DNA of 7,587 nucleotides from an uncultured Opitutia bacterium (GTDB lineage: Bacteria > Verrucomicrobiota > Verrucomicrobiia > Opitutales > UBA953). The translations under genes were made by a program, and so were the position numbers. The number at the start of each line of letters is the position of its first letter. Position 1 is the stretch's first letter. Positions 1-5,902 of the stretch are shown one piece after another. The DNA lies in assembly GCA_903829855.1 (NCBI GenBank), contig CAIKRN010000252.1:1-7587 (forward strand), read 5' to 3'. The notes below the pieces were generated by a model. It was not told where the DNA came from. It did no database searches and worked only from the letters and a program-made list of their open reading frames with translations.

Positions 1-40
1 AACGTTCGTCGTGAGAGATCCTATCCTCGACCCGCTCAAC

Positions 41-66
41 GGCGGGTTGGGGACAACCCGCCCTAC
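41..66 (-). repeat. REP-like hairpin, family B, copy B1
   Basis: The 9-bp perfect stem has + strand left arm GGCGGGTTG at 41-49, loop GGGA at 50-53 and right arm at 54-62. CTAC follows at 63-66, so the minus strand reads GTAG at the foot of the hairpin, as in REP elements recognised by RAYT/TnpA-REP transposases. Confidence 0.85.
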
Positions 67-181
67 CTCAAGACATCGAGGAGGCAGAGCACGACCTACC
101 TTAATTGCCCCCTCGGCCCTCGTGTCCTCAGGTCCTCGGTTCCGCCCCTTGCCCCCATGTCACCGTGCCCACGTGTCCCCT

Positions 182-198
182 CGAAAGCTCCGCCTTCG
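182..198. repeat. Small accessory palindrome before A1 (imperfect)
   Basis: The arms CGAAAGC (182-188) and GCCTTCG (192-198) surround loop TCC, with one A/C mismatch. The other two copies (5695-5711 and 7406-7422) are perfect 7-bp stems, CGAAGGC with loop TCC. Each copy sits 3 nt before the GTAG of an A hairpin, so it is a fixed part of the composite repeat. Confidence 0.7.
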
Positions 199-201
199 CT
201 G

Positions 202-227
202 GTAGGGACGGCTGTCCTCAGCCGTCC
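202..227 (+). repeat. REP-like hairpin, family A, copy A1
   Basis: GTAG at 202-205 is followed directly by a 9-bp perfect stem (left arm GGACGGCTG, 206-214), loop TCCT (215-218) and right arm (219-227), then GTTCGC. It lies 55 nt before B2. Confidence 0.85.
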
Positions 228-282
228 GTTCGCGGACAGACGTGCGCATCCCCTACGAGATTCTATTCTCGATCCGCTCAAC

Positions 283-308
283 GGCGGGTTGGGGACAACC
301 CGCCCTAC
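283..308 (-). repeat. REP-like hairpin, family B, copy B2
   Basis: The stem arms are 283-291 and 296-304, with loop GGGA at 292-295 and the minus-strand GTAG foot at 305-308. It is the last hairpin before the FAD oxidoreductase gene and ends about 97 nt before the chosen start codon, so it lies in or just upstream of that gene's leader. Confidence 0.85.
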
Positions 309-309
309 C

Positions 310-344
310 CAAGAACAAAGCCCCAAGAACCAAGAACAAAGAAC
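310..344 (+). repeat. Purine-rich CAAGAAC heptamer repeats in leader
   Basis: CAAGAAC occurs three times, at 310-316, 324-330 and 331-337. The first and third copies extend to CAAGAACAAAG. This is the most A-rich part of the region upstream of the FAD oxidoreductase gene. No convincing -35/-10 pair or Shine-Dalgarno sequence is seen between here and the start codon. Confidence 0.6.
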
Positions 345-405
345 CCTTACCCCCACCCCACGAATCTGGCTGGAACTCCCTCGCCCTGCCGTCTTCTATT
401 CAGCC

Positions 406-2778
406 ATGTCCCCCCGCGTGCTCTCCGTCCTCGGATTGTCCCTGCTTGCCGCCGCCACCGCTCACGCCCAAGCGACTCCGGCCACGCTCTTCGTGGAAGC
501 TGAATCCCTGGCGTCCCACGGCGGCTGGAAACTCGATACGGCCTTCACCAACATCGTTGGCTCGCCCTACCTGTTGGCCCACGGCCTCGGTCGTCCGGTC
601 GCCGACGCCCAAGGAGAAATCATCGTAGCCACGCCCGGCGAATACCGTGTGTGGGCACGCACCAAGGATTGGGTCGCCCACTGGAACGCCCCCGGTACCC
701 CGGGCCGCTTCCAACTCGCGATTAACGGTCAGCTTCTCCCGACCGAGCTCGGCACCGAAGGCGCGGAATGGCATTGGCAACTCGCCGGGAAAGTCACCCT
801 CGCCGCTGGCACCGCCAAACTCGCCCTCCACGATCTCACCGGCTTCGATGGCCGCGTCGACGCAATCCTACTCAGCAAAGACCCCGCCTTCACGCCGCCC
901 GAAGGCGCCGCCCTCACCGTTTTTCGCCAGCAACAGCTCAACCCGCAGGGCCCAGAAGACGTCGGAGATTTTGATCTCGTCGTCGTCGGCGGAGGTTACG
1001 GTGGCCTCGGCGCCGCGCTTTCCGCCGCCCGCCAATCCCTCAAAGTCGCTTTCATCCAAGACCGTTTCGTACTCGGCGGCAATGGGAGCTCAGAAATCGG
1101 CGTCTGGGCGATGGGGGGCACGACGCGCGGCAAATACCCTCACCTCGGCGAAATCATCGAGGAGATCGGCGATCGCGCCCCGGATAGCCCCGGTCGCGCC
1201 GAGACGTTTGGTGACGACCTCAAGGAAAAGGTCGTGCGCAATGAAAAGAACATCTCCCTCTTCCTCGGCCACTATGCCACGGGGGTAAAAATGTCCGGCA
1301 AGCGGATCGCCGCCGTCCAGGCCATCGACGTCAAAACCGGCCGCCAGAAGATCTTTAATGCGAAGTTTGTCGCCGACACCACGGGCCATGGCTGGATTGG
1401 TGCCTACGCGGGCGCCGCCTTCACGCAGGAGAAAACCGGCCGCATGGGGATGTCCAACATGTGGTTCTATCAGGACGAAGCCCAGCCCGCTGCTTGGGCC
1501 CCCACGCCGTGGGCACTCCCGCTGCAGGTTGGCGATTTCCCGCCCCTGATGAAGTCGAAAGCCAAGATCGACGACAAACCTTTCATGAAGGCCGAATGGT
1601 TCTGGGAATCCGGCTTCGACCAAGATCCGATCAACGGCTTGGAATATATCCGCGACTGGAATTTCCGGGCCATCTACGGCGCCTTCAGCGCCCTCAAGGC
1701 CGGACCTGATAAAGAAAAATATGCCGCGGCCGAACTCAAGTGGGCCTCGCACGTGGGCGGGCCGCGCGAATCCCGCCTACTGACCGGCGACCTCGTGCTG
1801 ACCAAGGACGACCTGCTCGCGAAGAAGGATTTTGCGGATGGCTGCGTGCCGACGACCTGGGACATCGATCTGCATTATCCGCGCGAGCAATATGCCGCCA
1901 AGTTCCCCGAGAACCCCTTCATCTCGCGCGCCCAGTTCGGCCACGCCGGACCCGACGGCAAACGCGAAGCCGCCGTCGACCGACGCAATGGCTACCCACT
2001 CCCCTACCGCCTCTTCTACTCGCAGAACATTAGCAACCTCTTCATGGCCGGACGCCACATCTCCGTCACGCACGAGGCCCTCGGCACCATCCGCGTCATG
2101 CGCACCATCGGCATGATGGGCGAAGTCGTGGGCAAGGCCGCCTACCTCGCCGTCCGCGAAAACACCGATCCACGGGGCGTCTACCAGCAGCACCTGCCGG
2201 CCCTCATCCAACTCATGGAGCAGCCTGGCCGCATGCGCCGCACGTCGCTGACCGGCGACCTCACGCTCGATACCACCATCGCTGATTACAAGGCACTCCC
2301 CGTCGCAGCCATGAATCGGGATTTACTCAAACCGGGCACGGTGACGGGACTCTCCGCCGAAGAGAAAGCTGAATTGGCCAAACTGCCCGGCCTCGTCGTC
2401 GACGACACCGCCGCCAAACTCAAAGGCAAATGGACAGCGGGCAGCAACCTGGAGCACCTCGGCGCGGGCTACCAGTACGCCGGCAAGGGCGACAATGAAG
2501 CCCGCTTTGACTTCACCATCCCCGCCGAAGGAAAATATGAGGTCTTCGTCTACTGGCAAGGGCACCCCAGCCGTGCGAGTAATACGCCCTGCACGCTCAT
2601 CCGCGACGACCAGGCGGCGGTCACCTTCAAGCTCGACCAGAAATCCGCGACCAAGGAACTCGCCCACAGCCTCGGCGTGTTCACTTTCCATCCCGGCGCC
2701 GCCGCGGTGATTCTCAGCGCCGCAGGCGTCAACGGTGGCGTGCAGGCCGACGCGGTGCAAATCGTCCCCGTCAAATAA
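406..2778 (+). CDS. Exported FAD-dependent oxidoreductase with N- and C-terminal beta-sandwich domains
   Basis: This 790-residue protein probably catalyses an extracytoplasmic redox reaction on an unidentified substrate. The start at 406 is chosen because it begins a Sec-type signal peptide (residues 1-21, site after AHA). The frame stays open back to 157, but that part only translates repeat DNA. Residues 27-160 look like a beta-sandwich carbohydrate-binding-like domain. Residues 188-590 are the flavoprotein core of the FAD_oxidored (PF12831) type: the dinucleotide-binding stretch VVVGGGYGGLGAALSAAR (192-209), LGGNGSS (223-229), ADTTGHG (323-329) and a C-terminal FAD segment around NLFMAGRHIS (544-553). 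Residues 665-789 match the golvesin/xanthan-lyase C-terminal-like domain (YEVFVYW, LGVFTF, QADAVQIVP). There is no twin-arginine motif, so FAD would be acquired after Sec export. No clear Shine-Dalgarno precedes the ATG. The next gene starts 3 nt downstream, which suggests coupled expression. The fold is secure; the substrate is unknown. Confidence 0.88.
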   Translation: MSPRVLSVLGLSLLAAATAHAQATPATLFVEAESLASHGGWKLDTAFTNIVGSPYLLAHGLGRPVADAQGEIIVATPGEYRVWARTKDWVAHWNAPGTPGRFQLAINGQLLPTELGTEGAEWHWQLAGKVTLAAGTAKLALHDLTGFDGRVDAILLSKDPAFTPPEGAALTVFRQQQLNPQGPEDVGDFDLVVVGGGYGGLGAALSAARQSLKVAFIQDRFVLGGNGSSEIGVWAMGGTTRGKYPHLGEIIEEIGDRAPDSPGRAETFGDDLKEKVVRNEKNISLFLGHYATGVKMSGKRIAAVQAIDVKTGRQKIFNAKFVADTTGHGWIGAYAGAAFTQEKTGRMGMSNMWFYQDEAQPAAWAPTPWALPLQVGDFPPLMKSKAKIDDKPFMKAEWFWESGFDQDPINGLEYIRDWNFRAIYGAFSALKAGPDKEKYAAAELKWASHVGGPRESRLLTGDLVLTKDDLLAKKDFADGCVPTTWDIDLHYPREQYAAKFPENPFISRAQFGHAGPDGKREAAVDRRNGYPLPYRLFYSQNISNLFMAGRHISVTHEALGTIRVMRTIGMMGEVVGKAAYLAVRENTDPRGVYQQHLPALIQLMEQPGRMRRTSLTGDLTLDTTIADYKALPVAAMNRDLLKPGTVTGLSAEEKAELAKLPGLVVDDTAAKLKGKWTAGSNLEHLGAGYQYAGKGDNEARFDFTIPAEGKYEVFVYWQGHPSRASNTPCTLIRDDQAAVTFKLDQKSATKELAHSLGVFTFHPGAAAVILSAAGVNGGVQADAVQIVPVK

Positions 2779-2781
2779 CGG

Positions 2782-5409
2782 ATGCCTCGGCCGTCGCTCA
2801 GCGCTTGGTTGGTCAAAGGATGGCGCCTGCTGGCACTGCTTCTGGCTGCGCTGTTGCTCCAACGTACGACCCCGCCCGCCGATTCCGCCCTCACCCGCCT
2901 GAGTGTGCAAGATGCCAAGGCCTTTTTCCCGACCGCGAAACGGTTGAAATCTGGGACGGGACGCACCCTCGTCGTTGAGGATGTTTACGGCAATCATCTC
3001 GGCCGCTTGCTCACGACCTCCCCCGACGCCGATGCGATAGTGGGCTACTCCGGGCCGAGCAACGTCCTCGTGGCCCTCGATAATCAGGAACGGGTGGTTG
3101 GTACGCGCATCCTTACAAGTGAAGATACGCCCGAGCACGTCGACACCCTGCGCGACAACCGCGAGTTTGAGAAATCGCTCAAGGGTTGGAAACCTGGCTC
3201 GGAGCCGTCGCCGAAACTCGAAGGCTATGCGGGCTCGACGCTCACGGCCCAATCCATCACCGAATCGATCCAAAAACGGCTCTCTGGTAATTATATCTCC
3301 CTGCGTTTCCCGACGCCGCTCTCACTCAAGGAAATTCAGGAAGCTGGCTTCCCCGAGGCCACCGGCTTCGAGGCCAACGTCCCCCGCCTCGGCTGGAATC
3401 TTGTCCACGGCACCAATCATTCCTCGCTCGGCTATGTCGTCCGTACCTCGCCCGTGGCGGATGATGTCGTGGGTTACAAAGGCCCAACGGAAACACTGAT
3501 CAGCGTTGAACTCGACAAGTTGAAACTGCGCAAAGTTTCGGTCCGTTCGAGTTACGATACCGCCGAATACGTCAGCCGCATCCCCGAGGAAGAAGTCTTC
3601 CTGAAAGAACTCACCAAGTGGACTACCCGCGAATGGGCGAAGCGCGATTTGAGTAAGCCGGGACTCGACGGCGTCGCGGGCGCAACGTTTACGAGCCACG
3701 GGATTGAAGCCGGGATGAAGGCCCGTTTTGCCGATGATTATAAAGGTCAATCCCTCGCCGAACCGGACCGGCTCGACCTCGCCAAGCGCGTGGCGATGGG
3801 CTGCTTCATCCTCGGCGCCTTGCTGATGACGTTTACGCCGCTGCACGGCAGGCCCGTGTTGCGCCGGATTTGGCAGATGCTGCTCGTCGCTGGCCTTGGC
3901 CTCTGGCTCGGCCAACTGCTCTCCCTGTCCTTGTTTGTCGGCTGGAGTCGCCACGGCCTCCCTTGGAGCCAAGCCTCGGGCCTGCTCGTGCTGGGGGCGA
4001 TTGCCCTCCTCACCCCTTGGTCCACCCGCCGCCAGCTTTACTGCCACCAAGCCTGCCCCCACGGGGCAGCCCAGGAGCTGCTCGGGGGCTTGCAACGCCT
4101 CCGTTTACCCGTCTCCGCCCGTTTACACGCGTGGTTGGGCAAACTCCCCTTCATCGTCCTCGGGGCCGCCTTCCTGGCCGCCTTGGCGTGGCCGCGCTGG
4201 AGCGCCGGGCAAGTCGAGCCGTTCGATGCGTGGGTGCTCGGTGCGGCGGTCACCGTCCCGCTGATTCTGGCCATCGTCGGCCTCATCGCCTCCGTCTTTA
4301 TCCCGCAGGCTTATTGTAAATATGGATGCCCCACCGGGGCCCTCCTCCGCTTGGTGCGTTCCACCAGCCAGACCGATGGCTGGGCGCGCCGCGATAGCTG
4401 GGCGGCGGGATTGCTCGCGGTCGGGGCGGGGGTGGTCTTCCTCGTGCCCGCGGAAAGCCGCGATGTCCTCCCGCGCGAAATGGCGGGGCGGACGATCACG
4501 GAAATCCACGGCGCCGCTTTCGGCACCACTTGGACCATCAAGGTGCGCGGAAGTTCGAGCGACGCCGGGGCGTTAAAAAAAGAAATTGAAACGGAAATCA
4601 ACCGCATCGAATTCACGCTCTCCCACTGGCGCGAATCTTCGGTGACGACCGCCTTCAACCGGCTCGAGTCCACCCAGCCTTTTGAAATCACCCCAGAGTT
4701 TGCCGAGGTGATGGAATACTGTCTCGGCCTGAGCCGCACCTCGCACGGGGCCTATGATGTGACGGTCGCACCGCTGACGGATCTCTGGGGCTACGGCCCC
4801 GCTGGCAGCAAGCGCCCTGACCCGACTCCCGAGCAGATTAAAAGCGCGCTGGGAAAAGTTGGCTGGGAAAAACTCACCTTGGATAAGGCAGAGTTGACCC
4901 TGCGCAAATCGCACCCGGGCGTGACGATTGACCTCGGCTCGGTCCTCCAAGGCTTCGCGGCGGATCATGCGGCCCGGATCCTCCGTGATCATGACGAGGA
5001 AGATTTTCTCGTCGAAGTGGGCGGGGAATTCCTGGCGGGGAGCGGCGGGGCCTGGAAAATCGGGATCGAAGATCCGCTCAATCTCCGCCACACGTTAATG
5101 GCCGTCATGCTCCGCGAAGAAGCCCTAAGCACTTCGGGGCTTTACCGCGCGCGCAAACTCGCTGCCGGTAAGCCGGTCTCGCACATCCTCAACCCCAAGA
5201 CCGGCTACCCCGTCGACCCTACCGTCGAGATGGCGTGCACCTATTACCCACGCTGCTTTGGGGCCGATGGACGTTCCACTATGATGATCGCCTCGGGTTG
5301 GGATGCCGCCCAGAAACTCGCCGAAAGCGAAGGCCTCGCTGTCATGCTCGTCGATGGCAAAGGAAAGATCTGGAAGTCGACGAAGCTTAAAGAAGCGAAG
5401 CAGAGGTAG
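2782..5409 (+). CDS. Membrane flavoprotein: two FMN-binding domains, NosR/NapH-like core and fused ApbE FMN transferase
   Basis: This 875-residue protein probably relays electrons across the membrane through covalently bound FMN. In order: an anchor (about 13-27); FMN-binding domain 1 (about 61-170) with motif EGYAGSTLT (147-155); domain 2 (about 206-316) with DGVAGATFT (296-304), where T304 is the expected flavinylated residue; membrane segments near 336-353, 365-388, 397-412, 455-472, 484-508 and 539-556; CX3CP motifs at 421-426 and 512-517; and an ApbE domain (about 570-870). The ApbE domain shows HWRESS, GAYDVTVAPLTDLWGYG (656-672), IDLGSVLQGFAAD (716-728), VEVGGEF (744-750), TSGLYR (784-789), HILNPKTGYPV (801-811) and metal-site-like ADGRST (828-833). 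Arg/Lys-rich loops give seven crossings, with the FMN domains and ApbE outside and the cysteines inside. The ferredoxin-type CX2CX2CX3CP clusters of NosR are absent. The start lies 3 nt after the preceding stop with no clear Shine-Dalgarno, consistent with translational coupling. Confidence 0.88.
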   Translation: MPRPSLSAWLVKGWRLLALLLAALLLQRTTPPADSALTRLSVQDAKAFFPTAKRLKSGTGRTLVVEDVYGNHLGRLLTTSPDADAIVGYSGPSNVLVALDNQERVVGTRILTSEDTPEHVDTLRDNREFEKSLKGWKPGSEPSPKLEGYAGSTLTAQSITESIQKRLSGNYISLRFPTPLSLKEIQEAGFPEATGFEANVPRLGWNLVHGTNHSSLGYVVRTSPVADDVVGYKGPTETLISVELDKLKLRKVSVRSSYDTAEYVSRIPEEEVFLKELTKWTTREWAKRDLSKPGLDGVAGATFTSHGIEAGMKARFADDYKGQSLAEPDRLDLAKRVAMGCFILGALLMTFTPLHGRPVLRRIWQMLLVAGLGLWLGQLLSLSLFVGWSRHGLPWSQASGLLVLGAIALLTPWSTRRQLYCHQACPHGAAQELLGGLQRLRLPVSARLHAWLGKLPFIVLGAAFLAALAWPRWSAGQVEPFDAWVLGAAVTVPLILAIVGLIASVFIPQAYCKYGCPTGALLRLVRSTSQTDGWARRDSWAAGLLAVGAGVVFLVPAESRDVLPREMAGRTITEIHGAAFGTTWTIKVRGSSSDAGALKKEIETEINRIEFTLSHWRESSVTTAFNRLESTQPFEITPEFAEVMEYCLGLSRTSHGAYDVTVAPLTDLWGYGPAGSKRPDPTPEQIKSALGKVGWEKLTLDKAELTLRKSHPGVTIDLGSVLQGFAADHAARILRDHDEEDFLVEVGGEFLAGSGGAWKIGIEDPLNLRHTLMAVMLREEALSTSGLYRARKLAAGKPVSHILNPKTGYPVDPTVEMACTYYPRCFGADGRSTMMIASGWDAAQKLAESEGLAVMLVDGKGKIWKSTKLKEAKQR

Positions 5410-5432
5410 GGGCATGCCCAACCGCGGCCCCT
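5408..5432 (+). terminator. Possible weak terminator hairpin after the FMN/ApbE gene
   Basis: Arms AGGGGC (5408-5413) and GCCCCT (5427-5432) can pair across a 13-nt loop, overlapping the stop codon. A competing perfect palindrome, GGGCATGCCC, lies at 5410-5419. No T-run follows, so this is not a standard intrinsic terminator. The A2 REP hairpin 19 nt further on may also contribute to ending or stabilising the transcript. Confidence 0.3.
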
Positions 5433-5446
5433 GCCTCTTGCCTCGG

Positions 5447-5472
5447 GTAGGGACGGCTGTCCTCAGCCGTCC
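5447..5472 (+). repeat. REP-like hairpin, family A, copy A2
   Basis: GTAG foot 5447-5450, stem arms 5451-5459 and 5464-5472, loop TCCT. The following bases, GTTCGCCGAGAGAG, are shared with A3 and A4. It begins 38 nt after the stop codon of the FMN/ApbE gene and is the first perfect stable hairpin its transcript would meet. Confidence 0.85.
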
Positions 5473-5516
5473 GTTCGCCGAGAGAGATACGTATGCCCCT
5501 TCGGTCCTGCATCTAG

Positions 5517-5542
5517 GGTGGGACGGCTGTCCCCAGCCGTCC
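5517..5542 (+). repeat. REP-like hairpin, family A, copy A3 (foot variant GGTG)
   Basis: Perfect stem arms 5521-5529 and 5534-5542 with loop TCCC. The foot tetranucleotide is GGTG (5517-5520) instead of GTAG, the only full hairpin in the window where the foot departs. It is followed 55 nt later by B3. Confidence 0.85.
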
Positions 5543-5597
5543 GTTCGCCGAGAGAGCTGCGCACCACCTACGAGATTCTATTCTCACTCCGGTCAAC

Positions 5598-5623
5598 GGC
5601 GGGTTGGGGACAACCCGCCCTAC
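5598..5623 (-). repeat. REP-like hairpin, family B, copy B3
   Basis: Stem arms 5598-5606 and 5611-5619, loop GGGA, minus-strand GTAG foot at 5620-5623. A partial third half-site on the minus strand (GGTAGGGCG) follows at 5649-5657. Confidence 0.85.
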
Positions 5624-5694
5624 CTCAAGACATCGAGGAGGCAGAGCACGCCCTACCTTGATTGCCCCCATGTCACCGTGCCCACGTATCCCCT

Positions 5695-5711
5695 CGAAGG
5701 CTCCGCCTTCG
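5695..5711. repeat. Small accessory palindrome before A4
   Basis: A perfect 7-bp stem, arms CGAAGGC (5695-5701) and GCCTTCG (5705-5711), loop TCC, 3 nt before the GTAG foot of A4. Confidence 0.75.
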
Positions 5712-5714
5712 CTG

Positions 5715-5740
5715 GTAGGGACGGCTGTCCTCAGCCGTCC
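5715..5740 (+). repeat. REP-like hairpin, family A, copy A4
   Basis: GTAG foot 5715-5718, perfect stem arms 5719-5727 and 5732-5740, loop TCCT, followed by GTTCGCCGAGAGAG as in A2 and A3. Confidence 0.85.
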
Positions 5741-5769
5741 GTTCGCCGAGAGAGCTAGGCATATCGGGC

Positions 5770-5819
5770 GAGATTCTATTCTCGATCGGGTCAACCTTCG
5801 TCGCCGAGATTCTATTCTC
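5770..5819. repeat. Duplicated linker segment GAGATTCTATTCTC
   Basis: Two exact copies of GAGATTCTATTCTC (5770-5783 and 5806-5819) lie 36 nt apart between A4 and B4. Single exact copies occur at 257-270, 5572-5585 and 7204-7217. The motif contains the tandem pentamer ATTCT-ATTCT flanked by GAGA and TCTC, a short inverted repeat. Confidence 0.75.
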
Positions 5820-5831
5820 ACTCCGGTCAAC

Positions 5832-5857
5832 GGCGGGTTGGGGACAACCCGCCCTAC
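5832..5857 (-). repeat. REP-like hairpin, family B, copy B4
   Basis: Stem arms 5832-5840 and 5845-5853, loop GGGA, minus-strand GTAG foot at 5854-5857. It lies about 45 nt past the stop codon of the metallophosphoesterase gene, in that gene's 3' untranslated region. Confidence 0.85.
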
Positions 5858-5870
5858 CTCAAGACATCGA

Positions 5871-5898
5871 GGAGGGTGAGCACGCCCTACCACCCTCC
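5871..5898 (-). terminator. Candidate 3' hairpin of the metallophosphoesterase transcript
   Basis: On the + strand, arms GGAGGGTG (5871-5878) and CACCCTCC (5891-5898) form a perfect 8-bp stem with a 12-nt loop, starting 4 nt beyond the gene's stop codon. On the minus-strand transcript this is a strong GC-rich stem right after the coding region. No U-run follows, so it may stabilise the 3' end or aid Rho-dependent termination rather than act as a canonical intrinsic terminator. Confidence 0.4.
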
Positions 5899-5902
5899 CT
5901 CC

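Larger units (their letters stand above)
15..308. repeat. Left BIME-like composite repeat (B-A-B)
   Basis: This gene-free stretch upstream of the FAD oxidoreductase holds hairpin B1, a 143-nt linker, hairpin A1, a 55-nt linker and hairpin B2. It opens with a degenerate form (15-28) of GAGATTCTATTCTC, and the exact motif recurs at 257-270 in the A1-B2 linker. The B1-A1 linker ends in a small palindrome (182-198) just before A1. The same order, orientation and linker sequences recur at 7204-7532, so the two are direct repeats of a composite element. Open frames run through it, but they are by-products of the repeat and have no protein-like features. Confidence 0.85.
5447..5891. repeat. Middle BIME-like composite repeat (A-A-B-A-B) between convergent genes
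   Basis: This fills most of the 493-nt gap between the FMN/ApbE gene and the metallophosphoesterase gene, which converge on it. The order is A2, A3, 55-nt linker, B3, 99-nt linker, A4, 91-nt linker, B4, then a terminal remnant that abuts the 3' end of the phosphoesterase gene. Compared with the outer clusters, the B3-A4 linker lacks about 45 nt, and the A4-B4 linker carries about 36 nt extra because its GAGATTCTATTCTC segment is duplicated. Intergenic placement between convergent genes is typical of REP/BIME elements. Confidence 0.85.

Noticed and set aside
1..405. Small open frames in the left repeat cluster, such as 105-503 (+)
   Set aside because: They translate repeat hairpins in arbitrary frames, and similar peptides recur at the other repeat clusters. 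None has a start signal or a protein-like pattern.
2323..3273. Long minus-strand open frame of 316 codons antisense to the two redox genes
   Set aside because: It spans the junction of two well-supported + strand genes, has no recognisable domain, and is the kind of frame expected opposite GC-rich coding sequence. The same applies to the minus-strand frame at 3322-4095.
2782..5409. Authentic NosR/NosX of a nitrous oxide reductase cluster
   Set aside because: There is no nosZ, nosD, nosF or nosY in the window, the ferredoxin clusters are missing, and the neighbour is an exported FAD oxidoreductase. Only the module similarity is accepted.
5451..5472. Hairpin A2 as a classical intrinsic terminator
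   Set aside because: The stem is strong but is followed by GTTCGCC with no T-run. It may influence the 3' end of the transcript but does not meet the usual criterion.
5447..5891. CRISPR array
   Set aside because: The repeats are 22-26-nt hairpins in alternating orientation. The intervening sequences are themselves repeated between clusters rather than unique, and no cas genes are present.
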